Source of the DNA: Vanessa cardui
Taxonomy: Eukaryota > Arthropoda > Insecta > Lepidoptera > Nymphalidae
Assembly: GCF_905220365.1 (NCBI RefSeq)
Contig: NC_061138.1
Location: 3,611,814-3,675,813 of the forward strand
DNA length: 64,000 bases
Direction: 5' to 3'
Below, piece by piece: positions 49,791 to 62,559 of the stretch. The notes under the pieces are model-generated. The model did not search any database and was not told the origin of the DNA. It saw only the letters and a list, made by a program, of their open reading frames with translations. Each line of letters starts with the position of its first letter. Within the stretch, counting starts at the first letter, position 1. A program made the position numbers and the translations under genes.

Positions 49791-52700
49791 TATTTTACGC
49801 TACATCCACGGGCTCACAGTGGCCCGTGCCTTTTTTTTTGAAATTTAATTTAATATTTTTGTGACAATTTTTGGCGTACAGAGATTTACAGTAGTTACTA
49901 TTCTAACATTATCAACTTATTAACTACTGTAGATCGAAAAACAGCGAAGATCTCCTCTGCCTCCGATGAAAACAGTAGTGCATTAGCTGCTATATTGGAC
50001 ATCGGAGTAATGTATGTGATGTTGTCAAATATTTATTTATTTATAGTATTATTATTTCAAAGCTATAACTATTGTGTAAGACACTAAAAACTTGATTGCG
50101 TCCGTGCTACTCAAAGTCCAGTAGCCGTTGTATGTGTATAGTTATAACCATTAACCATAAAATGTGTAGATTAAGTAATTATTTAAGCGCAATCACCGTC
50201 TTCGACACGTCATCAATTAAACCTACCTCTAGTAAATACAGTCTAATTAATTCGCTCCCTCTTCACCGTTAGTTAATCTACTGTTTGACGGTAAAAGTTG
50301 CCAATTAAATGGATTTAAGATAAAGTGAGTAGAATGTACAGTGTGCGGCTTCCGTGTTCTACTGGGCGCCATTGTTGGCTCACTGTTTTGCAGAAGATTA
50401 CTTTTAACGGTTCATTTACAAATTGTTGTTGTTGTACATTTTGAACCGAGCGACTGCTGTTTTTTGTATCGAGTATTTTATTTAGAATAGAAGTTTAATT
50501 CATTTTATTATTTTAATGACGTGCATATATTTTGTAGTGCAGTTACTAATCGTAAGGCTACTTACTGGCTCTTCAACACTCTTTACTAAGAGCATTATTA
50601 ATAAAAAAACTGTTTGATGAAAATAGCTATTTTTTCCACTGAACTTTGATAATATTACTAGTTAAATAGCTCGCTTAAAACATTGTTATTTGAGTAAAAG
50701 TATTCATCAAATACTAACAATGAGAAAAAAAAATATTTGCAAAGAAATCTTCAGGTGCCTTGAAAATACAGCGACAAATAACGCTATTACTTTTTATTAA
50801 GATATTGTGTATGTATTACAAAATTGTTTGAAGTCTGCCAAGCCCAAAGACTGGTATGTTGAAACCATAAACATTGTTTTACTACGCTACTATATTATGA
50901 TTGAAATATACACAAGTAATTCTTATTATTATAATTGAAATATTCACAAGTATATTTTAAGTGAATAGCTTTATAAATATGGTACGGATGAAACAATAAA
51001 TATATTCGACAAAAATAATAAAGATCGTTTCAAACAAAAACAAAGTAAAATTTAAACGTTGCATATACATCTATAGGAATTCAAGTAATAAATATTTTCA
51101 TAAGAATTTTTTATGAATACCCACTTCTTAAACACAATGTACTAACTGGGAAAAAGACATTTGGCGCTTTCCTTTTTAATGTAAACAAATTTCAAGCACG
51201 TGTTTGAATCATATGTAGTTCCAAAAATTATTCCCGTTTGTTTAAGGAATTACATAATTACATAAATATTTAAAATACTGTGAATTATACGTCGTTTCTT
51301 TAACAAATAAAATGTTGCTATCAGCAACTTCACTTCAACGCTGATTTCATGTACTTAGTATTTGATAAGTATCTTATCACCAAACCAAAGTTATTTTATT
51401 ACAAAATTATCTTAATATGACTAAGCTCCGCGAACGATGAATTCTTATAATTCGAAATTAAGTTACAAATATTTATAGGTACATATTGATATTAGTAATT
51501 TTTGTTAGTTTTTTTTCTGGTTTTATATGTGTAACGAGTAATCCGAATAATATGTTTTTTTATTGTTTAGGTTTTAGAGAAAATGATTGATCTAATTGAA
51601 CACTTAAAGCCAAATTATTTTAATAGACATTTGTAGATCTGCAAAATTACTTAAGAATTAACGGATAACGGAGATATAACTAACGACAAATTTAGTTTAA
51701 TTATCACAAAAAAATATCCGCATCAAAATAATAGTATATTAATTTTAGATTTATACATTGATATAACTGTTGAAACTTTAAATTCAAATTAAGACTTAGG
51801 AAATAAAAAGGGCGTGTTTCGAGATGAATTCATACAAGCAATTATATCAATTGTCGAATGTTTTATCATTGTTTATAAAATTGCACAGCACAGTTAATTA
51901 ATAAACATAACATGAAGAAATGATCATATTGACGTTCGTTTGTATGCTGCGGAGGTCTGCAGTAAGTTGCGAATATTTCTATCGTTTCAAAGCTCAATTA
52001 CTGTTGGCGAGATACGGTCAGCAGTTTATATGGAAAGCAGCGAACAATCCATCGTGTCCCGTATTGCCTCGTGTGGCCCGTTAGCTAGATGCACGGCCCG
52101 CGGTACTACGACGATTTAATTAAAGTATTGTGCGCTCGCCGACATTAACGTGCCGTTCCAATACGGTTAAGGAGAAGCTAACGTTAAGTAAAGATATTTT
52201 TCATATCCTTGTTCGAAATTCAAAACAGTTCATACTGGAAGATATGTTTCAATTCTTCGTTTGAAATTTTGCAACGATACGTATAGAATCGATGATTTTT
52301 AATTTGACTTTTTTTTTAATTTAATTTCGGTTAAAGAATGTTTTTATTTTTGATACAAAACGTTTTCGGAACTGGAGATTTTGTCTAGTATTTCGTGGCT
52401 TTTAATTATATGGTGCTATTACATATAATGTTGTTTCCTATATTTTTTTCCGTAAATACCTATTGTATAATTAATTGGAATTTATATACCCAAGTATATT
52501 TTATTTTTCCTGGATGAACTATAATCTTATTAGTTCAAAAGACGAAATGGTCACAGAAGTTTTTCTAGCTCTATTGAATGAACTTTTTAAATGTTGAACT
52601 TTTTGTATTTTTAATTTAAATAACCATAACACATACAACATACGTAGTAAAAGCGTTTTCGCTGTTAAAAATTGTTTATAGCGTTGACTTATTTCAATTC

Positions 52701-53917
52701 TCAGTTTTACTTTAGTGCAAGTCTTGAATTCATGTACAATGTCGTGTACACTAAAGTTATTAAGATACCTTCTTCGCTTTAATAGCAAACGCTCGATAAG
52801 GTATTATGCGCCATTATTATACAGAGCTCTTAGGTTTCGGGAACACAAACTCTCGTCAATTAAGGTATCGCAGAAACTCATCTTCAACCCATGCTGCAGT
52901 AAACCTATACGGCACAATGGAATAATGAGACATTGGACAAACCTCGCCTAGATAGTTCGTCGCTAGATGAAATGTCCACATGCGGACTCTAATAGATTTT
53001 AATGGCAACTTTGATTGGACGATTGGTTTCCAGACTTAGGGGAATTCTGTTTATGGAGTTTGACCATTTTTAGTACATGTACTCAACTCATTTAAATAGA
53101 TTCTTATCAACAATCACATAACATTGAAATGTCTTGGTGAATTTTGATTTATCTTTTTAAAACCAAAATTTTGATGTTCTTTATTTAAACATAAATATAC
53201 GTTGTCTGCGATTTGTATTTAGAAAACAACAAATTAATCGATAGCACTTTTGCGCAATGATTAGTTACAACGCCATTAAGTTCCTTAACATAAATAAATA
53301 CACGTGAGTTAAATATTGTGTCTGTTTGTGTTATAAATAATTTGCTAAGAGAAATTCGAATGTTATCTGTAATTAATTGAACATTGGCGATAAAATTCTT
53401 CATTGCACCACCTCAGGAATTACCACGTACTAACTAGTTTCTGAATGTTGTGGGAAATTGCTAATGAGCTAGATAATTAAAGGGCTGTTGGAGAAAATTG
53501 CCACGAACTAAACGATTTATATTAAACAGCGATGGTGCTCACATATATCAATATAAACTCGATTATTATCTACGCTCTATAATTTTATATCCGAGCAAAA
53601 GTTTTGGTGAGATTATTACACGAATTACGTACTCCTATGTCATTATTTTAATTCGTTCTGTGTTTTGTTTAAATTCAGCTTAAATAATGACCAAATTGTT
53701 CGAATGTTTTGTTTTCGGAACTATGTCAAATTGCAACTATTATATAGGTATATCTCATCTGCTTTGATATGGAATGACGTGCATACTTCGTTTTTGTTTT
53801 GACAAAGAATTATTTTGTCTTAAATCGCTTTGTCTCTATAATTAGCGAAGTCAACTATTTGTCTTAAATTAAATGATATAAATATAAAGGGAACAGCTAA
53901 TAGCTCCCTTCTTTAGT
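49791..53917. other. gene-free DNA with GC-richer islands
   Basis: No exon is supported. Islands stand out from the AT-rich background at about 50330-50470 and 51955-52190 (GCACGGCCCGCGGTACTACG, TGCGCTCGCCGACATTAACG). They lack open frames and could be conserved regulatory DNA. Confidence 0.45.
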
Positions 53918-53955
53918 TAAGGCCTCCTCTCATATTGAGGAGAAGGTTTGGAAGA
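53918..53955 (-). mobile_element. SINE tail fragment
   Basis: AAGGCCTCCTCTCATATTGAGGAGAAGGTTTGGA in short form matches the 3' third of the GTT-tailed SINEs. Confidence 0.6.
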
Positions 53956-56149
53956 TATTCTCCTATCCTTTATGAGGCTTGGTAGATATGGCATGTATCC
54001 TGACGTTATCCTTTACAACGGATGAATGAATGAATGATGGACAATGAAAATGAAAAATCGATGGTGCAATTAAATAGTGATATAGGTTTTTCCAGCACTC
54101 GTAAATATACGAAATGCGAGCGCACAGTCATCATTATTCTGAAATATTAATTATAGAAAAAGTATTTATATGATTGACCTTTGGACGTTTTTTGTACTAA
54201 TAGAATAGATTAAGTAAAAGCTCGTTTTGGAAGTGAATTTTCTGACTAGATAATTTAATTAAATGTTTGTATTATTTATCTGTAACTACGTCACAGCTCA
54301 CAAGTCAATAGCATACTTGCCGCCTCGGGAGTGACATTCACGTCTGCCGGTGGGAATCAATTGCCGCGCACAGGCATGCGCCGGCGAAAGTGAATAATAC
54401 AGCGATTGTCGTTGTAACACCATTCCTAGCACCGGTACAGCTATAAAAGGTTTTATTTGATGTAGAAATTATAATAATATAGCTCCTATTACATGTAAAT
54501 TTACGCCTAACAATACTTCGAATATGTCTTATTATGCCGTATATCTGATAAGACTTTTATACATAGAAAAGAAAAACGTTTTTGAAATTCGAACTTAAAA
54601 GTAAATTTGTATATCTAAATCGCGTCCCAAGTTCTGTTTCTAAGTTTTAACGCGTTGAATTTACAATTCTGATCGTGAAGAGGCTGAGCTCGGTTCTAGT
54701 AAAGGAATGCCTGCTAACCGTTCCTTCTCATGTTCTCACGAGTCGCCGCTTGTTCGAATGTCTCCAAACGACACGGATTTAATCGCAACAGCGTCATCGC
54801 TGATTTATACCCTGATGTGCGCCTTGGGTAGGTTTCCCATTTCTATACCTGTTCTGTGTATTCGTTTGAACAACTAACATTTGTTCGTATGAATCGAAAT
54901 GTGGAGTTTGGGTTAATTAGAGAACTTATATGATAATATATACACAATACACGTGCCCTGTTTCAAAATGTATTGTATTCAAGTTAACTTTTGATGCATG
55001 TTTGATGTACATATTACATAACTCTTGTAACTTATATTTTTACGAGCTATCCTATCCTACACCGTTGTTTGTCCTGGAAGAACTCGCCAAAATTGTACAC
55101 CTCTTTTATTAAGTCCAAATTTACGTTTATTTTATTTTAATTTCTCTCTGTGGTGTTCAATAAATAATAAATAAGTCTTGATTCCATTTTTTTGTTTTTG
55201 TGATATGTTAGTACGGGATTAAAATTGTTATAGTTATAGTTTTTTTATTAATATTCTTAATTAAGCTTTTGTGAAAAAGTAAGTCGAATCGAGATAATCT
55301 GTTTTTATATGCAACGTGTTTTAACATCTATGATAAGAAACATGATCTCAATGAACGCTCTGAGTAAGTAAGAAAGTTCAGATATTATATTGTGAGTAAA
55401 TATTTCTTACATTGCTCATCCGTTCTAAGTTTCTCACGTGCCGTTTTGCGAGCTCGACCACGCCTCTACAAGGCTCTATCATGTCGGCCTGTCAGGCAAC
55501 CCATTGTAGGGACAATGTTATCGCTATAAAACTAGGTAAACATGTACTTTAAATTAAGCAAACGATTTAGGTACTGAAACTCGAGTATTTCTATTATATT
55601 CTGGATTTTACAATCAATACATCATATATTTTTAATGCATAAATTACATACAAGATCATTACGTCAGAGGAAGTCTTTTATAATTTAAAATTGTTTTAGT
55701 TTTGGAATGAAACGCCAAAATATATTCATCCAGTCAGTCATTAGTCATTCCATTCATTTATTAATATTTAAATATAATGTCATCAAAAGAAACAAAATAA
55801 ATATGTATATTAGATGACATTTTGTCTTGTATATCCAAACTACGGTACGATCAAGACGTCTTTAGGCGTCATTACAAGTTGTTAAAGGCCCGCGGGTGTG
55901 TTCCTTAATCCATCAAATTACAAGCCGGCCATCATCTTAATATCCCCCGCCCCTCAAGCAGCCTTTCAATAAACCAGTACCGCATTGATAGAGCGTAATT
56001 ATAGTACGAATGCGCATGAGCTTGCTCGCAGCGAATTTGCGCGGTAATACGGTGTGTAGTTTGCGGCGGGATTGTTTGGATTTCGTCGATACGAATGTAT
56101 CGATGTTTGTTATTTGTTTTGATTGCTGAAATTTTGCAATGTTTTCTCT
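53956..56149. other. gene-free DNA with several GC-richer islands
   Basis: Islands at 54290-54420 (TTGCCGCGCACAGGCATGCG), 54690-54860 (GAGTCGCCGCTTGTTCGAAT), 55430-55510 and 55855-56100 (AGGCCCGCGGGTGTGTTCC, ATTTGCGCGGTAATACGG). None has a convincing frame. The density of such patches in a gene desert is what distal enhancers of a developmental gene would look like, but conservation was not tested. Confidence 0.45.
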
Positions 56150-56268
56150 ATACAGCCTGTGGCGAAATTGAGTGGGAATTACCCACTGTTGGGCTAAGGC
56201 CTCTCCCTTTGAGAAGGTTTGGAACATATTCCATTACACATGTGGCATAATTTCTATGAAATTAGACT
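56150..56268 (-). mobile_element. SINE fragment with internal deletion
   Basis: CCCACTGTTGGGCTAAGGCC, GGTTTGGAACATATTCC and ACATGTGGCATAATTTCTATG are joined with the middle missing. Confidence 0.7.
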
Positions 56269-56269
56269 T

Positions 56270-56530
56270 CTCTCATCCTATTGCCCTTATCCCAATTTTA
56301 TGTGGGGCCAGCGCAGCATGTCTTCTCCTTCCATACTTCTCTGTCAGACGTCATCTCACAAGTAACATTCTTTCTAACCATATCGTCATTCCATAATCCA
56401 TCCATCGTTTTCATGGTCGTCCTCTACTTCTATATCCATCCACATCCATGCTCATGACTTTCCTTACAATATGTTTCATATAAATTCTCGGCTATCGGTG
56501 TCACTTTCAAACTTCCTCTTAGAAATTAGA
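56270..56530 (-). mobile_element. LINE RT 3' fragment, uninterrupted copy
   Basis: Runs TCATCCTATTGCCCTTATCC, GGGGCCAGCGCAGCATGTC, ATCCATCCATCGTTTTCATG and TCTCGGCTATCGGTGTCACT. It provides the empty-site version of 16225-16800. Confidence 0.6.
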
Positions 56531-56999
56531 CTTACTTTTTAACTTTTATTATATCAACATACTAATAATCTGTCAATTCGTTTTAGTAGATTACGTAATC
56601 ACTACTATCAAGATTAAATAATTTGTATTGTATTCAAAACGTTACTTTGTTTCTAGAATTAGTTTACATATTATAAGCAATTAAGAGGCGCCGAACTCGG
56701 TTCTGTGACGGTATTTTATAATAATACGAATACAGCTGCATTTCAATGATATCGATATTAACATACAAAGTTACTTTTGAAGATTTCAATGTTAATTTTA
56801 ATTATGTAAATGTATTCAATATCCTTCCATTGACTTTACAGAGGAAGGAAATGTGTCGTAAATAAGCAACGTGTGTTTTTATTATTTTTCGTTAATAAAT
56901 GATAAAATTTTGTTCGATACACATTTTGGTAAATTAGTCGTTTAGGTTCAGACCATTTAAATTTTTACGTGCTTGATTTATAGTTTAGAATTCGTCTAA

Positions 57000-57180
57000 T
57001 CAAACTCAAACTCAAATAACTTCATTCTATATGGAAGTATTACACTTCAATTCTTCACTTCACTTCAAATCTTATTGATGTTCAATTGAAACAGTGCCAC
57101 CGGTTCGGAAAAGAAAATACCCTGACCTGAGAAGAACCGGCGAAAGAAACAAAGAAAGAAAAGGTTTTTTAGAAACAAAG
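57000..57180 (-). mobile_element. LINE 3' region relic, inverted
   Basis: CCACCGGTTCGGAAAAGAAAAT and CTGAGAAGAACCGGCGAAAG are the reverse of the CTTTCCGAACCGGTGGTAGC text at 60178. Confidence 0.5.
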
Positions 57181-57539
57181 GTTTTTTTTATCTCAAATAT
57201 TATATAAACAAATAAATGAAGTATAACATCGTGATCAACTGCATTAGAGTTATAATTAATATATTATAATATTTTGTTTTTCCTTGCTTATAAATTTAAT
57301 TGTGTATTTTCTTCAAGTTGTTATATGATAAATGATAGGATTGAACTGACTAATTGTTTGTACTAGCTGATAGAACTTTGTACAAGCTACTCACTTACTT
57401 TACTTTATACTTTATTGTGTCTTGTATTTTTGTATTCTCTTTGTGGTGTACAAAGTGAATACAAAAATAAAAAAACATGGGTATAGCCTAAATATAAGTA
57501 GCATGCAATTTTGGGGACCGTATCGTTAAACAAAGATCA

Positions 57540-57780
57540 CTTATCGGATATTTTAAGACAAACAGTAATACTCAGTACTGTTGTGTGAGTAATGTGAGTG
57601 AGCCAGTGTCATTGAAGAATGAGTTAGACAGAGAGAGACAGTTTCATATTTTCTAAGTGAAATAGCGCGTTTGTGATGTAAGAAATACTTAATATTTTAT
57701 ACAGCGCCAATGTCAATCCGTCGTTGACCATTTACCATGAGGTGACCCTTTCGACCGTCTGCGCACTTGCAACAAAAAAG
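57540..57780 (-). repeat. ~290-bp dispersed repeat, decayed
   Basis: AATACTCAGTACTGTTGTGTG, GAGTGAGCCAGTGTCA and TACAGCGCCAATGTCAATCC match other copies. Confidence 0.65.
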
Positions 57781-57924
57781 ACGATTTAAAAGTGCTTTTT
57801 GACAGCTAGAATCGGATGAAGTATGTTGGATTTCATACATAAGAAGCCTTTACTATGATAATTTAAAGGTCGCAAATCCATTATCAGCTATTAGAAACAT
57901 TTATCGTACAACGCGTTTATATCA

Positions 57925-58260
57925 AACTAGTGACCCGACCCAGCTTCGTACGGGTGCCATGATACTATATATACTACAGATTTCGTAGGCTTCGCACGGG
58001 TGCAACAATCATACAATATACATATACTACAGAATTTGTTTATTTACGACATCAAATTAGAAACTTGTAAAATTATCCAGTATGTTTCTTTATTAAATTG
58101 TTCATGTATTATATATAAAAACCTTCCTATCAAATCACTATCTATTAAAAAAACCGCATCCATATCTGCGTAATTTTAAAGATCGAAGCATACACAGGCA
58201 CAGACAGCGATAAGCGACTTTTTAATGATTATATTAGTATATTATGTAATGATTATATTA
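57925..58260. repeat. intact paralogue of the repeat split at 13335/14900
   Basis: AGTGACCCGACCCAGCTTCG, TGTTCATGTATTATATATAA and AAGATCGAAGCATACACAGG occur uninterrupted. It serves as the empty-site reference for the rosa-type mariner. Confidence 0.7.
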
Positions 58261-58394
58261 GTACTACTATGTATTCCGATTTGAATAATTATTTTTTGAG
58301 TTATAATAGCCCGCTTATTAATGAAGGTTTTATAATTAACAGTATTCAAATAAATTCAGAACAGAATAACTATAAAAGTCGACTAATGTAGGTA

Positions 58395-58583
58395 AGAACT
58401 AGTGCGCACTGGTAACTTTTGTCACGGTGACTGTTTCGTCACTCTTGTCAAGTCCGTGAATATGTAAAGATGCAGACACAAATGTCACGTCGCAATGTGC
58501 GCGCACCTCCATACATATTCATGGACTCGACAAGAGTGACGAAACAGTCACCGTGACAAAAGTTATCAGTGCGCGCTAGTTCT
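58395..58583. mobile_element. fold-back element, ~72-bp nearly perfect inverted arms
   Basis: Arms 58395-58466 and 58512-58583 pair with only about five mismatches (AACTTTTGTCACGGTGACTG against CAGTCACCGTGACAAAAGTT). They are separated by about 45 bp rich in CG. It has no coding potential. It is probably a MITE, and its transcript would form a long hairpin. Confidence 0.85.
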
Positions 58584-59441
58584 AAGTGTATTTAACAAGC
58601 TAACAAGCATATATAAAATAAATATAATGGCTTATCAGGTACAGTCGCTGTGTTCGATAGAGATATAATATGCGGGTAAATATAAAAGTGATGCTAAAAT
58701 TATACGTCCCGTACTTTTATCTAATCATGTTGAAAGTTAGCATTATGTTGTTCGCGACATACCACTCCTCACCCGGCACCCGACCACTTAACTATCGCCT
58801 CGAGCGCAACAAATCGTCTACATAAATGTCCTATGAAATTGCATCGTGAGTCCCTCTCCGACCATAAACTATTTATTAGATTGAGTCGTGAGACCGTGCG
58901 CGGTAGCTGGGATAAATTAAATAAATAGAATATTCTAGTAACAGGCCAATAAAGTAACGGTGTTTGCTTTTGAAATGACTGGCAATTGACCGCGACTGGG
59001 GAATATTTGTTTTGTTTGGTAAAAAAGAAACCTTAAAAATGCTTAGCCTTAAAAAATCGACCTCGATTATCATATGTAAAAAGTCGATTTAGTTATATTT
59101 TTATTTAAACATTTAAATATAAAGCTTGATCCAGTTAGAATTTTTTATCTTAAAACTCATATTTATTTTATATTACTCATAAATATATATAAAGTCATAA
59201 TAACTTTGAAAGTACTGTGTGAAAGTGAAAACTAAATATAAATAAAAAGTTACACTAAATTTAAAAGCCTTTAAAACTATTTTCTTTTGTATTGGTAAAT
59301 CTAAGGACAATTGTGATAATTAGGTTCAGTTATATTTATATTTTAAAAACCATTAGATACTATGTTATTAATATATTGTAATGCCATGTAACTAACATTG
59401 CTATCTTAAGAAGATTCGGTTGTAATTTTAAATAACATACG
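58584..59441. other. non-coding DNA
   Basis: A GC-richer patch lies at 58755-58910 (CACTCCTCACCCGGCACCCG). The rest is AT-rich and no gene was seen. Confidence 0.45.
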
Positions 59442-59783
59442 TATAATACGACACAACTTAGATGTCGCATCGGCAAAATTCGTAAAACCGATCACATCCG
59501 AATTAAGTACGCTATCCCAAATTATCAATATTTATTTCTCATGCGAATAGGATCTTTGCACAAATGTAATAACTTGTAATATCATATGACCTAATATATT
59601 CGTCAATTTGACGGGTCTATTTACATGCACTTGCTTTCTCTGACGCGTGAATCTATAGCGACAAATAGCGTCGAATGGCGCTATAGGGAGCTATTTCTAT
59701 TGGTTGTGTAAATCGACAGTAATCGGTTTTATGTTCATTCCATTTCATTTTCCGATGCAACATCTAATTTGTGTCGTACTATA
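59442..59783 (+). mobile_element. MITE copy 4
   Basis: 342 bp, same orientation and length as copy 1, with ends TATAATACGACACAACTTAG and TTTGTGTCGTACTATA. Confidence 0.9.
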
Positions 59784-60139
59784 CATATTTGTTAAAAAGT
59801 TTTTCATTTTGCATTGAATATTGTAAGGAAAACACAACATATCTTAGCAGTTAGTTCTTGTATATGTACAGACTACAATTTATGCATCTCAACATCGTTA
59901 ACTGAAACGCCAATCATATAATCATAATCTGTAGGAAGCAACACAAGATCAGCGAATAGGAGGTTTAGTGTCGCTGTAACAAAAAATGCAGTTAAAGTTG
60001 GAACAGAAATAGTAATATATTACTATTAATAAAAAAAGCGTGGAATTAATACCTGTTGACTTTCAAACAGGATACATACATACATACATAATTGTGTTTA
60101 ACTAATATGATTGTATTTTTTTAATTTTGAAATAGAGTA

Positions 60140-60275
60140 ACTAATGAGTTTCTTGTCGGTTCTCCTCGGTAGAATCTACTTTCCGAACCGGTGGTAGCTT
60201 CACTTAATTGTTAAATGACGATTCAAATGTGCTTGTAAAAGTCCACTTGAATAAAGTTTATTTTGATTTTGAACC
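60140..60275 (+). mobile_element. LINE 3' end with (GATTTT) tail
   Basis: TCCTCGGTAGAATCTACTTTCC, GGTGGTAGCTTCACTTAATTG and TTGAATAAAGTTTATTTTGA; the same tail is at 48135-48240. Confidence 0.55.
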
Positions 60276-60519
60276 AAAAATGTAGTTGGAAAAGCGAATT
60301 CTAATTATTATGTACACACATACATACCTTAATACACAAAGAGCGATGGATTTTTTTTGTTATTAACACAAATTGAGGATATGACAAACGGTGGGTGCTT
60401 GCCCAGGATTAAAACTTAAAAATCACATGTTCCTAGACTCTATCTCGGAAACTCGATTGTGTTTGTAATAAAAACATATATAATTATGTTGATATAATCA
60501 TCATGATTACATAGTATAT

Positions 60520-60755
60520 AACAAAGTCGTTTACTGCTGTCTGTCCCTATGTATGCTTAGATCTTTAAAACTACGCAACGGATTTAGATTTTTTATCATA
60601 TAGAGATTCGAGAGGAAGGTTTTTGTATATACCTGGACAATATAAAAACACTTATAATTTAAGAAGTATGTAATGTCGTAAATAAACAAATTCTGTAGAA
60701 TATTTAGTATCATTATTGAACCCGTGCGAAGCCAGGGCGGGGCGCTAGTCTTACT
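60520..60755 (-). repeat. inverted copy of the CACGGGT repeat
   Basis: Reverse of the 57925 family: CTTTAAAACTACGCAACGG ... GAACCCGTGCGAAGCCAGGG. Confidence 0.6.
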
Positions 60756-61120
60756 AACAAAAACAAATTCGGATATATATATAATCACAATAATATTTAT
60801 AATTAAATGTGTATTTATAGATTGTTAGTAAGTTGTTATTATTAAATACATTATTGTTATCGACCAGGAAAAAATGAGCAGTATTCATTAATTTATTATT
60901 AATGAAGTTAAGTGCAATGTCCTTTAAAATTACATATGATAATTGTAAACGTAATATTGTTGTAAATTTATATTATTAATAATCGTTCCATCGTAATTGT
61001 ATTAAATATATAAAAATAAATCCATTATTATCGAATGAGCTGTTAGCTCATTAGGTATATTAGGTATTGGTTAAAATATCTAAATTACCAAATAAAATAA
61101 AGTAAAGAAAAAGTAAAGTA

Positions 61121-61412
61121 ACAGCCTGTAAATTCCCACTGCTGGGCTAAAGGCCTCCTCTCCCTTTGAGGAGAAGGTTTTGGAACATATTCCACCACGC
61201 AGTTCCAATGCGGGTTGGTGGAATACACATGTGGCAGAATTTCAATGAAATTTGTCACATGCAGGTTTCCTCACGATGTTTTCCTTCACCGCTGAGCACG
61301 AGATGAATTATAAAGACAAATTAAGCACATGAATCAGCGGTGCTTGCCTGGGTTTGAACCCGCAATCATCGGTTAAGATGCACGTGTTCTAACCACTGGG
61401 CCATCTCGACTC
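61121..61412 (-). mobile_element. SINE copy J, full-length and well preserved
   Basis: From ACAGCCTGTAAATTCCCACT to CCACTGGGCCATCTCGACTC. It is the cleanest inverted copy and useful as a family consensus. Confidence 0.9.
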
Positions 61413-61999
61413 TAAAAAATAAATCCTCTGTTGAAATATTTGACTTCTGTTCCAATTAAAAATCATCTAACAGTCGATTTTCTGTGTGATTAAGTAACAC
61501 ATAAACAAATGCACAAACTTTAGAGATTGAAATTGGTGATGTATATAAATAAAATGAATAGCTACCTCGATCAATTTATACATGTGTGTTGACGATATAA
61601 TTAAACAGATTATATTTTAAATGTAGGTTAAGTTACATACACGTGAAAAATGCTATTTTTCATCATTAATTAATTTATTTATTTATTCTTTATTGCACCC
61701 AATCTTAAAACTAAAAATAACATTTTTGTTACACAAAAGTTGCATGAGGTGCAACAGGCGGCTTGGTCGCTAAGCAGCGATCTCTTCCAGGCAACCTTTG
61801 GGCCTTTTTTGGGCCATTTTCAGTAGAATTTATGTTTGTAGTAGACCAAATGCTGACATGACTTCTTCTTTTCTGTTTATGTTTCGGGGTTGATTTTATT
61901 ACCAAACTCATGATTGCAAAATAATGGGACACGTTACTTGTAAATAAAAGTTCCAGTTATATTGAATAAACTTGAAAGCAATTATAATTCCTCTGATAT
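61413..61999. other. non-coding DNA with a retroelement tail
   Basis: Bases 61672-61810 (TTATTCTTTATTGCACCCAA ... GGTCGCTAAGCAGCGATC) resemble 25264-25400. No gene was seen. Confidence 0.45.
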
Positions 62000-62146
62000 C
62001 CGACGGTGAAAAACATCGTGAGGTAATCTGAAATTCTGTCAATGTGCTCTAAAGCAACATGGAAGTATAAACTCGATAAAGTTACGCTTAAGACAAAAGG
62101 AAGCATTTGTTACACATTGGGATATTTACAGGCTGTTGTTGTTGTT
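62000..62146 (+). mobile_element. decayed SINE fragment
   Basis: GACGGTGAAAAACATCGTGAGG and GATATTTACAGGCTGTTG(TTG)n are the middle and tail of the GTT-tailed SINE. Confidence 0.6.
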
Positions 62147-62248
62147 GTTTTGGGATATTTACGAGCTCTTAACATATTTTTGTAAGTTATTCGAATGAAA
62201 ATTACAGAATATGAATACGAGTGAAGCTATCATCAGACACGAGTATAA

Positions 62249-62559
62249 AACAACAACAACAACAACAACCTATCAATTTCCCACTGCTGGGTCAAGGACT
62301 CCTCTCTTTTCGAGGAAAAGGTTCGGAACATATTCCACCACGCTGTTTCTATGCTTGTTGGTGGAATACACATGTGTCAGAATTTCTATGAAATTAGACA
62401 AATGCAGGTTTCCTCACGATGTTTTCTTTCACCGTTGAGCACGTGATGAATTATTAAACACAAATTAAGCACATGAATATTGAGTGGTGCTTGCCTGGGT
62501 TTGAACCCGCGATCATCGGTTAAGATGCACGCGTTCTAACCACTGGGCCATCTCGGCTC
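62249..62559 (-). mobile_element. SINE copy K with target duplication
   Basis: (CAA)n tail at the left, head CCACTGGGCCATCTCGGCTC at the right. Direct repeat ACGAGTATAA at 62239-62248 and 62564-62573. Confidence 0.9.

Noticed and set aside
52715..52951. R/L-rich 78-codon + frame
   Set aside because: No splice sites, no recognisable motif, and an overlapping minus frame of equal length; consistent with chance.
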